Shown: positions 1 to 7,330 of the stretch, piece after piece
How positions within the stretch are numbered: the first letter of the stretch is position 1
Layout: each line of letters starts with the position of its first letter
Source of the DNA: Geopsychrobacter sp.
Lineage (GTDB): Bacteria > Desulfobacterota > Desulfuromonadia > Desulfuromonadales > Geopsychrobacteraceae
Assembly: GCA_021647445.1 (NCBI GenBank)
Contig: JAKIUS010000060.1
Span: 1 to 7,820, forward strand
Length of the DNA stretch: 7,820 nucleotides
Direction of reading: 5' to 3'
Position numbers and translations under genes: made by a program
Notes under the pieces: generated by a model
What the model was told of the DNA's origin: nothing
The model's database searches: none
What the model saw: the letters and a program-made list of their open reading frames with translations, nothing else

Positions 1-139
<139 letters not shown>

Positions 140-140
140 C

Positions 141-148
141 AGGAACGG
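141..148 (+). promoter_or_regulatory. Ribosome binding site for lolC (decides the GTG start)
   Basis: AGGAACGG lies 10 nt before a GTG at 159-161. The same frame is open further upstream, with an ATG at 84, but that start lies inside lysS and would add 25 residues that do not resemble the family N-terminus. The placed ribosome binding site and the family-like start MSFEWFVSLRYLRAKR support GTG 159. Confidence 0.7.
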
Positions 149-158
149 TTCTGACATC

Positions 159-1409
159 GTGTCCTTTGAATGGTTCGTCAGCCTGCGTTATCTGCGGGCT
201 AAGCGTAAGCAAACGTTCATCTCGGTCATCTCCTTTATTTCGATTTTTGGGGTGATGTTGGGGGTGGGTGCGTTGATTCTGGTGCTGGCGGTGATGACAG
301 GTTTCACCAACGGTGTGCGTCAGCAGATTCTGGGCAATGTGCCACATGTGCTGGTGCAGCGTTTCGGTGAAGGAATCAGCGACTCACAGAAGTTGGTTGA
401 GGCTGCACGCAAATTGCCGCAGGTGGTTTCGGTAACCCCGTTCGTCTCACGCGAAGCGATGTTGTTGTCCCGGGGGAATGTCACCGCAGTGAGTGTTAAA
501 GGGGTCGAACGAGAACACAAGGTTTTTAGCCAGGATTTGCTGCAGGCTAAAGATGTTGATCCGCGTGAGGGCCTCTTCGCTGATAACCTTGATCGACCCG
601 GTATCATCATCGGTCTCGATACTGCAACCTCTCTCGGCGTGGCGGTTGGTGACAGCATCAATGTCATTCCTCCGCTCTTTAATATTACCCCCTTCGGTAT
701 GATCCCCAAGATGAAGCCGTTCCGGATTGTTGGTATCTTTGAGAAGCCGAGCAGTCTGATCGATAGCTTTTTTGCTTATATCAATATTGAAACCGCGCAG
801 AAATTCTTCGAATCGCCCAATGAGGTCAGTGGGATTGAAATCGAGGTGCAGCGTTTTGACCAGGCTCCGCAGGTTTCGGCTGAATTGAGTCGTCAGTTCG
901 CCTTTCCGTATATTATTCGCCCCTGGCAAAGTCTCTACGGTTCCTTCCTCAGTGCTCTCAAGCTTGAGAAACTCGGTCTGTTTATCGTGCTGGGGATCAT
1001 TGTCCTGGTTGCCGCTTTCAATATAGCGACGACGCTCATTATGGTAGTGATGGAGAAGAATCGGGATATTGCTATCCTGCGAGCGATGGGCGCCAATGCG
1101 CGGAGCATCATGAAGATCTTCTTCTTCGAAGGCGCGATTATCGGTGTGCTTGGCACCTCTCTCGGTACCCTGTTTGGCGTCGGTCTGGCCCATTATGCTG
1201 ATCCGCTTATCAAGTGGCTTGAGGCAACCCTCGGCATTCGTATTTTTGATCAGGCGGTCTACGGCATGGAGCATTTCCCCTCCGAAATTGTCGTTTCTGA
1301 TGTGCTTTCGGTGGTGGTTGTGGCCTTGGGGATCTCTCTGGCGGCAACCGTCTATCCGGCTTGGCGAGCGTCGCGCATGGATCCCGCTGAAGCTTTGCGC
1401 TACGAGTAG
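159..1409 (+). CDS. lolC: Lipoprotein-releasing ABC transporter permease, LolC/LolE family
   Basis: This is a 416-residue inner-membrane permease, the usual length for LolC/LolE. With LolD it should extract mature lipoproteins from the inner membrane and pass them to LolA. Visible parts: a basic N-terminus (RYLRAKRKQ, 10-18), TM1 at about 22-49 (MacB-like periplasmic core type), a periplasmic domain at about 50-268, TM2 at about 272-297, a cytoplasmic coupling segment EKNRDIAILRAMGA (299-312), TM3 at about 318-345 and TM4 at about 378-400. It ends in the FtsX-type tail YPAWRASRMDPAEALRYE (399-416). A TPFGMIP segment at 177-183 resembles the Hook loop by which E. coli LolC binds LolA. Only one permease gene is present, whereas E. 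coli has separate lolC and lolE, so it probably works as a homodimer (LolF-like). The start is GTG 159; lolD follows 8 nt after the stop. Confidence 0.9.
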   Translation: MSFEWFVSLRYLRAKRKQTFISVISFISIFGVMLGVGALILVLAVMTGFTNGVRQQILGNVPHVLVQRFGEGISDSQKLVEAARKLPQVVSVTPFVSREAMLLSRGNVTAVSVKGVEREHKVFSQDLLQAKDVDPREGLFADNLDRPGIIIGLDTATSLGVAVGDSINVIPPLFNITPFGMIPKMKPFRIVGIFEKPSSLIDSFFAYINIETAQKFFESPNEVSGIEIEVQRFDQAPQVSAELSRQFAFPYIIRPWQSLYGSFLSALKLEKLGLFIVLGIIVLVAAFNIATTLIMVVMEKNRDIAILRAMGANARSIMKIFFFEGAIIGVLGTSLGTLFGVGLAHYADPLIKWLEATLGIRIFDQAVYGMEHFPSEIVVSDVLSVVVVALGISLAATVYPAWRASRMDPAEALRYE

Positions 1410-1417
1410 GATTAACG

Positions 1418-2095
1418 ATGATTCGGATTACGGCAGTTAATAAAAATTTTCATACGGTTAGCGGGCAGTTGCATGTGTTGCGCGACATCGACTTGAAAAT
1501 AGATGTTGGTGAGCGCATCGCCATTGTCGGTACCTCCGGTGCTGGCAAGACTACTTTGATGCATATTATGGGCGGACTGGATCGACCGACCAGTGGTGAA
1601 GTCCTCTTCGAAGAGCGAAATCTGTTCGCTTTAAAGGGGGCCGCGCTTGATGCGTTTCGTAATCAGACGATCGGTTTCATCTTTCAGTTTCACCAATTGT
1701 TGCCTGAATTTACCGCGCTTGAAAATGTGATGATGCCGCTGTTGATTTCGGGACAATCGCGTGCACAAGCCCGAGGGCAGGCAGCCGATATTCTCACCGA
1801 GACCGGCCTTGGCGAGCGTCTGGATCATAAGCCTGGAGCTCTTTCTGGCGGCGAACAACAACGAGTCGCAATTGCTAGAGCGCTGATTCAGAATCCGCGT
1901 CTGTTGCTTGCCGACGAACCGACTGGCAATCTAGATCGTCGCACCTCTGATGAGATCTTCGGTCTGCTGGGAAAGTTGCATACCAAGCACAACCTGACGA
2001 TGGTCATCGTGACTCATAATGATCAACTCGCATCACGGATGGACCGAGTCGTCCGTATCGAGGATGGTCGTTTAGTCTCTAATGACCCAAATTAA
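1418..2095 (+). CDS. lolD: Lipoprotein-releasing system ATP-binding protein LolD
   Basis: This 225-residue cytoplasmic ABC ATPase powers lipoprotein release by the LolC/E permease encoded just upstream. Motifs in order: Walker A GTSGAGKT (38-45), Q-loop Q90, signature LSGGEQQRVAIARAL (142-156), Walker B LLLADEPTGNLD (162-173) and H-loop H200. After the Q-loop, residues 90-110 read QFHQLLPEFTALENV followed by MMPLLI. This is the LolD-specific segment that contacts the permease coupling helix, and it separates LolD from MacB- or FtsE-type ATPases. The ATG at 1418 has an AGGA at 1408-1411 overlapping the permease stop codon, which suggests translational coupling. Length and motifs are complete, and nothing is missing. 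Confidence 0.95.
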   Translation: MIRITAVNKNFHTVSGQLHVLRDIDLKIDVGERIAIVGTSGAGKTTLMHIMGGLDRPTSGEVLFEERNLFALKGAALDAFRNQTIGFIFQFHQLLPEFTALENVMMPLLISGQSRAQARGQAADILTETGLGERLDHKPGALSGGEQQRVAIARALIQNPRLLLADEPTGNLDRRTSDEIFGLLGKLHTKHNLTMVIVTHNDQLASRMDRVVRIEDGRLVSNDPN

Positions 2096-2104
2096 TTTTA
2101 ACTT

Positions 2105-2137
2105 GCAGCCAGTTCATAGGATAGTACGACAGGCTGC
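2105..2137 (+). repeat. Short inverted repeat in the lolD-bamA gap
   Basis: GCAGCC (2105-2110) and GGCTGC (2132-2137) are perfect 6-bp inverted arms separated by 21 nt. A further three pairs (one of them G-U) are possible just inside after one mismatch. The hairpin is weak and is not directly followed by a T-run; the nearest (seven Ts) is at 2163-2169. It could be a protein-binding site, a weak terminator for lolCD, or chance. Confidence 0.3.
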
Positions 2138-2154
2138 TTGCAAAGCTAAATTCT

Positions 2155-2160
2155 TATAAT
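2155..2160 (+). promoter_or_regulatory. Candidate -10 element of a bamA promoter
   Basis: A perfect TATAAT lies 42 nt before the bamA start codon, in the only AT-rich gap over 100 nt in the window. The -35 side is poor: around 2131-2138 there is only AGGCTGCT, and the better TTGCAA at 2138-2143 sits just 11 nt away, which is too close for a normal sigma-70 promoter. It may act as a weak or activator-dependent internal promoter feeding bamA and the genes downstream. Confidence 0.35.
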
Positions 2161-2183
2161 TGTTTTTTTATGACTATTTATTT

Positions 2184-2192
2184 AAGAGGGAA
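2184..2192 (+). promoter_or_regulatory. Ribosome binding site for bamA (decides the ATG start)
   Basis: AAGAGGGAA lies 9 nt before the ATG at 2202. A TTG at 2160 in the same frame would extend the protein by 14 residues (beginning FFYDYLFKREPD), placing charged residues ahead of a clear signal peptide. The TTG also has no ribosome binding site. ATG 2202 is therefore preferred. Confidence 0.75.
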
Positions 2193-2201
2193 CCAGATCT
2201 G

Positions 2202-4445
2202 ATGTTGCGCCGAATTATTCTTACGGTCTTGATCTTGCTGTTGATGGTTTCGATCGCTCAGTCCGCCAGTTTTAAAGTGACCGATATTCAATTGGAGGGG
2301 AATGACAGGGTCGAAGGGATAACTGTTCGTGCGGTAATTACAGTACGCCCCAATAGGGAGATTACCCTTGAAGATATTGATCGCGATGTTCAGGCGATCT
2401 TTAAGCTTGGATACTTCGATGATGTTTCGGTCGATCTCCGCGAAAATAGTGAAGGGAAGGTTCTGGTCTTCATCGTCCATGAACGTCCCTTGATACGAGA
2501 AGTACGCTTTTCGGGTGCCAAGAAGCTGACCGAAGAGAAATTACGTCCGTTGGTAACGCTTCTTACGCCTGAAATATATGATCCGTTAAAGGTTCGTCAG
2601 AGTATTGCGGCACTGGAGGAGAGTTATCGTGTTGAAGGCTACCATGCGGTTAAAATTACCCCTGAACTGAAGACAGACGAACGTAATGAGAGTCTGCTGA
2701 CCTTCAAGATTGTCGAGGGTGTTAAGGTTCTGATTGACGAGATTGCGTTTGAAGGGAACCACGCCATCACGACCAAGGAACTTACCAAGGTCATGGTGAC
2801 CAAAAAACGTTGGATCTGGTCCTGGATTACCGGGCGTGGAACCTACAAGGCTGACCAGATTCAGTATGATCTGAACTTGATGTCCGCCCTCTATTATGAT
2901 CGTGGTTATATGGATGCCAAAATCAAACAGCCACAGATGACTATGATCGATAATGGTGAGCATATGAAGCTGTTGATCGAGGTCGATGAAGGTCCTCAGT
3001 ATACAGTGGGGACTCTTAATATCGCAGGTGAACTCATCAAGCCGCGTAAGGATCTTGATGCTCTGCTTACCCTTAAGACCGGCGATGTTTTCAGTCGCGC
3101 GCAGTTACGGAAATCGGTTATTCGTCTGACGGATCTTTACGCTGATCAAGGATATGCTAACGCCAATGTTATCCCTTTTACCGATAAAAATGCTGAAGAA
3201 CTGACGATTGATTTAAATCTAAGGATTGAAAAAGGGGCATTGATTCATATAGAAAAAATCAATATCCATGGCAATACCATAACCCGGGATAAGGTTATCC
3301 GTCGGGAATTGTCACTCATAGAGGGTGATCTTTACAGTGCGACCAAAATAAAGACAAGTCGGAATCGATTGCGTAATCTTGATTTTTTTGAAGAGATTAA
3401 TGTTTCAACCGAAGAGGGGAGTAGCAACGACAAGAATGTGCTTGATGTTGGAGTGACTGAGAAGCCGACAGGAAGTTTCACGATCGGTGCGGGTTATTCT
3501 TCAGTTGATCAGCTTATTGCTCAAGGATCGATATCGCAGGCTAATTTTATGGGCTATGGTCTTAAGCTCAACGCTTCGGCGACCCTTGGAGGTGCTTCTC
3601 AGTATTACAGTATCGGGGTGACCGATCCGTATTTTCTTGATACGCGTTGGACGGCCGGTTTCAACCTTTATAAAACGGATCGTGATTGGACCGATTTCTC
3701 TGAGAAGGCGACGGGTGGATCAACCAGAATAGGACACCCGGTTGGGCGTTATTCGCGCGTGTATTTGAGTTATCGATACGAAGAAAAAGATATTTATAAT
3801 ATCCCTTCGTACGTGAGCAGTACCTCTATCTTCCGGGATGAGGAGGGCTTATCAACGCTTTCATCCCTGACCGCGAGTTTAACCCGTAACACCACGGACT
3901 TTAGATTAGATCCATCTCGCGGAGGGTCTACCTCGTTCTATGTTGAATATGCAGGCATTGGTGGGACGAGTAAGTTTGCCAAGCTTGAATTTAGTCATCG
4001 GCAATTTTATTCGTTATTCTGGCATACAGTCCTTTCGATTAACGGGGATATCAGTTACGTCACCAAAACGGGGAATACCCGGATTCCGATTAGTGAAAAA
4101 TTCTTTCTTGGTGGTTTGCGTTCGGTGCGTGGCTTTAATACCCGTGAATTGGGGCCTAAAGATGGAAATCTTTTTATTGGGGGTGAGAAGGCTGCTTTCT
4201 TTAACCTTGAGTTCATTTTCCCGATTAGCAAAGAGTTCAAACTAAAAGGCCTGTTTTTTATTGATTCAGGGAATGCCTGGCGAGAGAGTGACGTCTATTT
4301 TTCCGATATGCGTTACAGTGCCGGTTACGGGGTGCGCTGGGTGAGCCCAATGGGGCCGCTTAGGTTTGAGTGGGGATATAATCTCGATCCACGTGGTACT
4401 GAAAAAGATTCGGTTTTCGAATTTAGTATCGGTTCATTTTTCTAA
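2202..4445 (+). CDS. bamA: Outer membrane protein assembly factor BamA (Omp85 family)
   Basis: This 747-residue OM protein is the core of the BAM complex, which folds and inserts beta-barrel proteins. A signal peptide covers about residues 1-22 (MLRRIILTVLILLLMVSIAQ, then SA). Five POTRA domains follow at about 24-94, 95-174, 175-263, 266-344 and 347-421, each built around G-Y-F/G-Y turns such as KLGYFDDV (68-75) and DRGYMDAK (233-240). The barrel spans about 423-747. It carries LDPSRGG (569-575) and the Omp85 loop-6 motif GGLRSVRGF (637-645, VRGF at 642-645). The C-terminus ends in an aromatic residue (FSIGSFF), as barrel substrates do. At roughly 325 residues the barrel is somewhat shorter than that of E. 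coli, implying shorter surface loops. Five POTRAs and the adjacent skp and lpx genes argue for BamA over TamA. Base composition dips to about 37% GC around 3181-3420. Confidence 0.96.
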   Translation: MLRRIILTVLILLLMVSIAQSASFKVTDIQLEGNDRVEGITVRAVITVRPNREITLEDIDRDVQAIFKLGYFDDVSVDLRENSEGKVLVFIVHERPLIREVRFSGAKKLTEEKLRPLVTLLTPEIYDPLKVRQSIAALEESYRVEGYHAVKITPELKTDERNESLLTFKIVEGVKVLIDEIAFEGNHAITTKELTKVMVTKKRWIWSWITGRGTYKADQIQYDLNLMSALYYDRGYMDAKIKQPQMTMIDNGEHMKLLIEVDEGPQYTVGTLNIAGELIKPRKDLDALLTLKTGDVFSRAQLRKSVIRLTDLYADQGYANANVIPFTDKNAEELTIDLNLRIEKGALIHIEKINIHGNTITRDKVIRRELSLIEGDLYSATKIKTSRNRLRNLDFFEEINVSTEEGSSNDKNVLDVGVTEKPTGSFTIGAGYSSVDQLIAQGSISQANFMGYGLKLNASATLGGASQYYSIGVTDPYFLDTRWTAGFNLYKTDRDWTDFSEKATGGSTRIGHPVGRYSRVYLSYRYEEKDIYNIPSYVSSTSIFRDEEGLSTLSSLTASLTRNTTDFRLDPSRGGSTSFYVEYAGIGGTSKFAKLEFSHRQFYSLFWHTVLSINGDISYVTKTGNTRIPISEKFFLGGLRSVRGFNTRELGPKDGNLFIGGEKAAFFNLEFIFPISKEFKLKGLFFIDSGNAWRESDVYFSDMRYSAGYGVRWVSPMGPLRFEWGYNLDPRGTEKDSVFEFSIGSFF

Positions 4446-4474
4446 CATTTCTTTATTTAAACGGAGCAGTTACA

Positions 4475-4978
4475 ATGAAAAAAATTCTACTCTTGATCAC
4501 GTTCGCTTTCTTTGCCTCGACTTCCTTTGCCGATGGTGGAGTGGCTTTTATTGACCTGCAGAAGGCCCTGAACTTAAGTGATGCCGGGGTCAAGGCCAAG
4601 GCTGATATTGGTCAACAGGTCAAAAAATATGAAGCCAAGGTTGCCGCCGAACAGGATGCGCTCAAGCAGATGAAAAAAGAACTCGACAAACAATCGGTTC
4701 TTTTGTCGGATGAGGCACGCTCAAAGAAAGAACGTGAATTTCAACAGCGTGCCAAAGAATTCCAGCGTTTTGCCAAGGATATCCAGGAAGAGTTGCAGCA
4801 GAAAGACGCCGACTTTACCAAGCGTATTATTGATCGAATTCTCAAGGTGACGCGTACGATTGGCAAGGAGAAAGGCTATAGTATCGTGCTTGAAAAAAGT
4901 GAAAGTTCTCTGGTTTATGGCGATCCATCCGTCGATCTGACCGATGATGTTATCAAAGCCTATAACGCTAGCAATTAA
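4475..4978 (+). CDS. skp: Periplasmic chaperone Skp/OmpH family protein
   Basis: This 167-residue secreted protein should be a trimeric holdase that keeps unfolded OM proteins soluble on the way to BamA. A signal peptide occupies residues 1-19 (MKKILLLITFAFFASTSFA), with cleavage expected before DGG. The mature N-terminus VAFIDLQKALNLSDAG matches the OmpH strand-and-turn start (VAxVDxQxAL). Residues about 40-115 are rich in K, E, Q and A with heptad spacing, which fits the long coiled-coil tentacles of Skp. The C-terminal part (GKEKGYSIVLEKSESSLVYG) is the returning beta strand typical of the family. GGAG at 4463-4466 lies 8 nt before the ATG. The gene starts 29 nt after bamA and ends 15 nt before lpxD, the conserved order in many proteobacteria. 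Confidence 0.93.
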   Translation: MKKILLLITFAFFASTSFADGGVAFIDLQKALNLSDAGVKAKADIGQQVKKYEAKVAAEQDALKQMKKELDKQSVLLSDEARSKKEREFQQRAKEFQRFAKDIQEELQQKDADFTKRIIDRILKVTRTIGKEKGYSIVLEKSESSLVYGDPSVDLTDDVIKAYNASN

Positions 4979-4993
4979 GCGAGATCCCTGCAG

Positions 4994-6031
4994 ATGGCAA
5001 CACTTGAACAGTTAGCGCAATTGGTCGACGCACAGGTGGTTGGCGATGCGCGGGTCGAAATTAAGCGGATTCAGACGATTGATCAGGCGGGCAGCGGTGA
5101 TCTGACCTTTCTGACCAATCCGAAGTATCTGCCGTACCTGCAAAATTGTCAGGCCGCAGCGGTCATAGTTGCGCCAGGAACCGATGCGCCGGGTAAAAAC
5201 CTGCTGGTCTGTTCGAACCCCTACCTGGCTTTTGCCAAAATCCTCACGGAATTGCGTGGTGATGCCTACCCGCATGTTGGCATTTTGCCGGGGGCTTCAA
5301 TTGCCCCATCGGCAAAAATTGGGCAGAATGTCAGTATTTATCCAGGTTGCGTCATCGGTGAGCATGCCGTTATCGGCGATAACTGCATGCTCTTTCCCAA
5401 TGTGGTGATTTATGCCGATGTTCAAATCGGCAATGATTGTTTGATCCATGCCGGCTGTCTGATTCGCGAGCAGACCCGGATCGGAAACCGGGTGATCTTG
5501 CAACCGGGTGCGGTGATCGGGTCCGATGGTTTCGGCTTTGCTCCTGAGGGTGATAGGTACTTCAAAATTCCCCAGGTCGGGATTGTGGTCTTAGAAGATG
5601 ATGTTGAGATTGGATCCTGTTGTTGTATCGATCGTGCAGCTCTGGGAGAAACGCGCATAAAACAGGGCTGTAAATTCGATAATATGGTGCAGATTGCCCA
5701 TAATGTTGTTGTTGGTGAGGACTCTGTTATCGCCGCACAGAGCGGTATATCAGGGAGCAGTCAGATCGGTCGTCATTCCACTTTTGGCGGCCAGTCAGCA
5801 GTCAGTGGTCATCTTAAGTTGGGCGACAATCTGACCTTGGCAGGCAAAGGGGGCGCGACGAAAAGTCTGGCAGGAAACCAGATTTACTCAGGAACGCCGG
5901 CAATTCCGCATAAGCAATGGCTTAAATCATCCCTGGTCTTCGGGCGCCTGCCCGAGATGCGGCGTGAAATATCCGTTTTACAGAAGCGTTTGCAGAAGCT
6001 TGAAGATAAAATCAAGGAGCAAGAGTCATGA
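4994..6031 (+). CDS. lpxD: UDP-3-O-(3-hydroxyacyl)glucosamine N-acyltransferase LpxD
   Basis: This 345-residue cytoplasmic enzyme catalyses the third step of lipid A synthesis. It moves a 3-hydroxyacyl chain from ACP to the 2-amino group of UDP-3-O-acyl-glucosamine. The N-terminal uridine-binding domain covers about 1-98 ([14 protein letters not shown], 36-49). A left-handed beta helix of hexapeptide repeats spans about 99-290, and a C-terminal helix spans about 315-345. The LpxD-specific motif [11 protein letters not shown] lies at 176-186. H236 in [13 protein letters not shown] (229-241) matches the catalytic histidine of the family (H239 in E. coli). The acyl-pocket segment GKGGATK (284-290) lacks the two methionines found there in E. 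coli. The ribosome binding site is weak (GAG near 4981) and the gap from skp is 15 nt. The stop overlaps the fabZ start. Confidence 0.96.
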   Translation: MATLEQLAQLVDAQVVGDARVEIKRIQTIDQAGSGDLTFLTNPKYLPYLQNCQAAAVIVAPGTDAPGKNLLVCSNPYLAFAKILTELRGDAYPHVGILPGASIAPSAKIGQNVSIYPGCVIGEHAVIGDNCMLFPNVVIYADVQIGNDCLIHAGCLIREQTRIGNRVILQPGAVIGSDGFGFAPEGDRYFKIPQVGIVVLEDDVEIGSCCCIDRAALGETRIKQGCKFDNMVQIAHNVVVGEDSVIAAQSGISGSSQIGRHSTFGGQSAVSGHLKLGDNLTLAGKGGATKSLAGNQIYSGTPAIPHKQWLKSSLVFGRLPEMRREISVLQKRLQKLEDKIKEQES

Positions 6032-6465
6032 TTAATCTCGATACCATGGATATAATGAAAGTTCTTCCTCATCGTTATCCATTTTTATTGGTCGACCGCC
6101 TCGAAGAGATTGAGGAGGGCGTCAAATGTATTGGTTACAAGAACGTCACCATCAACGAGCCCTTTTTTCAAGGGCATTTCCCCGATCATCCGATCATGCC
6201 AGGGGTGTTGATTCTTGAAGCGATGGCTCAGGTCGGGGGCGCCTATGTTGCTGCTTCAAATACTGAGAACCAGGGTAAGGTTACCTACTTTGTCGGTCTT
6301 GATAAGGTTCGTTTTCGCAAACCGGTCAGGCCGGGTGATCAGTTGCGGCTTGAAGTCGAACTGCTCTCTAGCAGACGTGGTATTTACGTTTTTTTTGGCA
6401 GAGCCTATGTTGGCGATAGCTTGGTGACTGAGGCTGAGTTGAAAGCCACTTTCGTTGATAAGTAA
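6028..6465 (+). CDS. fabZ: 3-hydroxyacyl-ACP dehydratase FabZ
   Basis: This 145-residue hotdog-fold enzyme dehydrates 3-hydroxyacyl-ACP to trans-2-enoyl-ACP in fatty acid elongation in the cytoplasm. Catalytic H50 lies in [15 protein letters not shown] (46-60) and E64 in LILEAMAQ (61-68), the standard FabZ pair. [12 protein letters not shown] (13-24) is the usual N-terminal signature, and length is normal. No alternative trans-to-cis isomerase (FabA) features are seen. The ATG overlaps the lpxD stop as ATGA and has AAGGAG at 6014-6019, 8 nt upstream, so the two are probably translationally coupled. An in-frame ATG at 6046 would also leave the catalytic core intact, but it has no comparable site. 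Placement between lpxD and lpxA fits its role: it consumes the same 3-hydroxyacyl-ACP that both acyltransferases use. Confidence 0.96.
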   Translation: MINLDTMDIMKVLPHRYPFLLVDRLEEIEEGVKCIGYKNVTINEPFFQGHFPDHPIMPGVLILEAMAQVGGAYVAASNTENQGKVTYFVGLDKVRFRKPVRPGDQLRLEVELLSSRRGIYVFFGRAYVGDSLVTEAELKATFVDK

Positions 6466-6483
6466 CGTTTAGACAGGATTAAA

Positions 6484-7254
6484 ATGATCCATTCGACAGC
6501 AATTATTGCTCTAGGTGCCCAGCTTGCTGCTGATGTTCGTATCGGCCCCTATGCGGTTATTGGGGAACATGTCCAGATTGGTGCGGGAACAACCGTTGGG
6601 CCGCATACCGTTATTGAAGGGCGCACGACCATTGGTCGCGATAACCAGATATTTCAGTTCGCCTCTATCGGCGCGATACCGCAGGATCTCAAGTTTCACG
6701 GTGAAGAGACGACGCTGATCATCGGTGATCGCAACAAGATTCGTGAGTTTACTACCCTGCATCTTGGTACCGAAGATGGTGGTGGTGTGACAAGGGTCCA
6801 TGACGATAATTTGTTCATGGCCTATTCGCATGTTGCGCACGATTGTCAGGTCGGTAATCATGTAATTCTGGCCAATGGAGCAACTCTGGCCGGTCATGTC
6901 GAAGTCGATGATTTCGCTATTTTGGGTGGACTGTCGGCGGTGCATCAATTTGTGCGCATCGGTGCGCATGTCATGGCCAGTGGAGGTTCGATGATCGCCC
7001 AGGATGCGGCGCCCTACACCATTATTCAGGGGGACAGGGCTAAGGTCGTTGGCTTGAATCTGATTGGGCTTAAGCGCCGTGGTTTCTCTGCCGCTGTGCT
7101 CAAATCGATCAAGCAGGCGTATAAACTGGTTTTTCGTTCGACCCTTAAACTGGATGAGGCCATCGCCGAAATTGAGCAAACCTTGGAACGCTCTCCTGAG
7201 CTTGACCTGTTTGTCGATTTCCTCAAAAAGAGTGAGCGTGGTTTGGCGCGATAA
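6484..7254 (+). CDS. lpxA: UDP-N-acetylglucosamine O-acyltransferase LpxA
   Basis: This 256-residue cytoplasmic trimeric enzyme performs the first step of lipid A synthesis, transferring a 3-hydroxyacyl group from ACP to the 3-OH of UDP-GlcNAc. The left-handed beta helix occupies about 1-185, with hexapeptide repeats such as VRIGPY and VQIGAG. A C-terminal helical domain begins at about 190 (GLNLIGLKRRGFS, 190-202). IGAIPQDLKFHGE (62-74) and AHDCQVG (118-124) are LpxA signatures. H119 corresponds to catalytic H125 of E. coli LpxA, six residues earlier, which matches the six-residue shorter length. G167 aligns with E. coli G173, the acyl-length ruler, which suggests acceptance of long chains. 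AGGA at 6475-6478 lies 5 nt before the ATG, and fabZ ends 18 nt upstream. Confidence 0.96.
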   Translation: MIHSTAIIALGAQLAADVRIGPYAVIGEHVQIGAGTTVGPHTVIEGRTTIGRDNQIFQFASIGAIPQDLKFHGEETTLIIGDRNKIREFTTLHLGTEDGGGVTRVHDDNLFMAYSHVAHDCQVGNHVILANGATLAGHVEVDDFAILGGLSAVHQFVRIGAHVMASGGSMIAQDAAPYTIIQGDRAKVVGLNLIGLKRRGFSAAVLKSIKQAYKLVFRSTLKLDEAIAEIEQTLERSPELDLFVDFLKKSERGLAR

Positions 7255-7277
7255 ATTTCGCGTCTACATGGATCTGC

Positions 7278-7315
7278 GCAGGCGGAAACGGCATTGTCCC
7301 GTTTTCGCCTTCTGC
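7278..7315 (+). other. Stable hairpin between lpxA and lpxB
   Basis: GGCGGAAACGG (7281-7291) pairs along all 11 positions with CCGTTTTCGCC (7299-7309), including one G-U pair, around the 7-nt loop CATTGTC. GCA (7278-7280) and TGC (7313-7315) can extend the stem past a 3-nt bulge. The sequence after it is ATTTAAAGGGG, with no T-run, so it does not look like a standard intrinsic terminator. It could be an RNA-processing or stability element, or a partial attenuator, that sets lpxB expression relative to lpxA. The structure is read by eye and its function is inferred. Confidence 0.6.
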
Positions 7316-7330
7316 ATTTAAAGGGGTTAG

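Noticed and set aside
447..1274. Long antisense open frame of 275 residues opposite lolC
   Set aside because: Its translation is rich in H, R, D and N with no recognisable domain, and it lies wholly opposite a clear gene. It is a shadow of the coding strand.
2098..2130. SigmaE-type promoter (AACTT at 2100-2104) ahead of bamA, as in E. coli
   Set aside because: No matching TCTGA/TCTAA-like -10 is found at the expected distance, and the upstream GG is missing.
2163..2169. T-run as an intrinsic terminator after lolD
   Set aside because: Seven Ts occur, but no strong GC-rich stem lies directly before them. The inverted repeat ends 25 nt upstream and is weak.
6511..7179. Antisense open frame of 222 residues opposite lpxA
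   Set aside because: It is entirely complementary to a well-conserved LpxA reading frame and shows no domain or ribosome binding site of its own.
7268..7321. Possible 17-codon leader peptide in the lpxA-lpxB gap
   Set aside because: An ATG-to-TAA frame spans the hairpin, but it has no ribosome binding site and no run of regulatory codons, so it is most likely chance.
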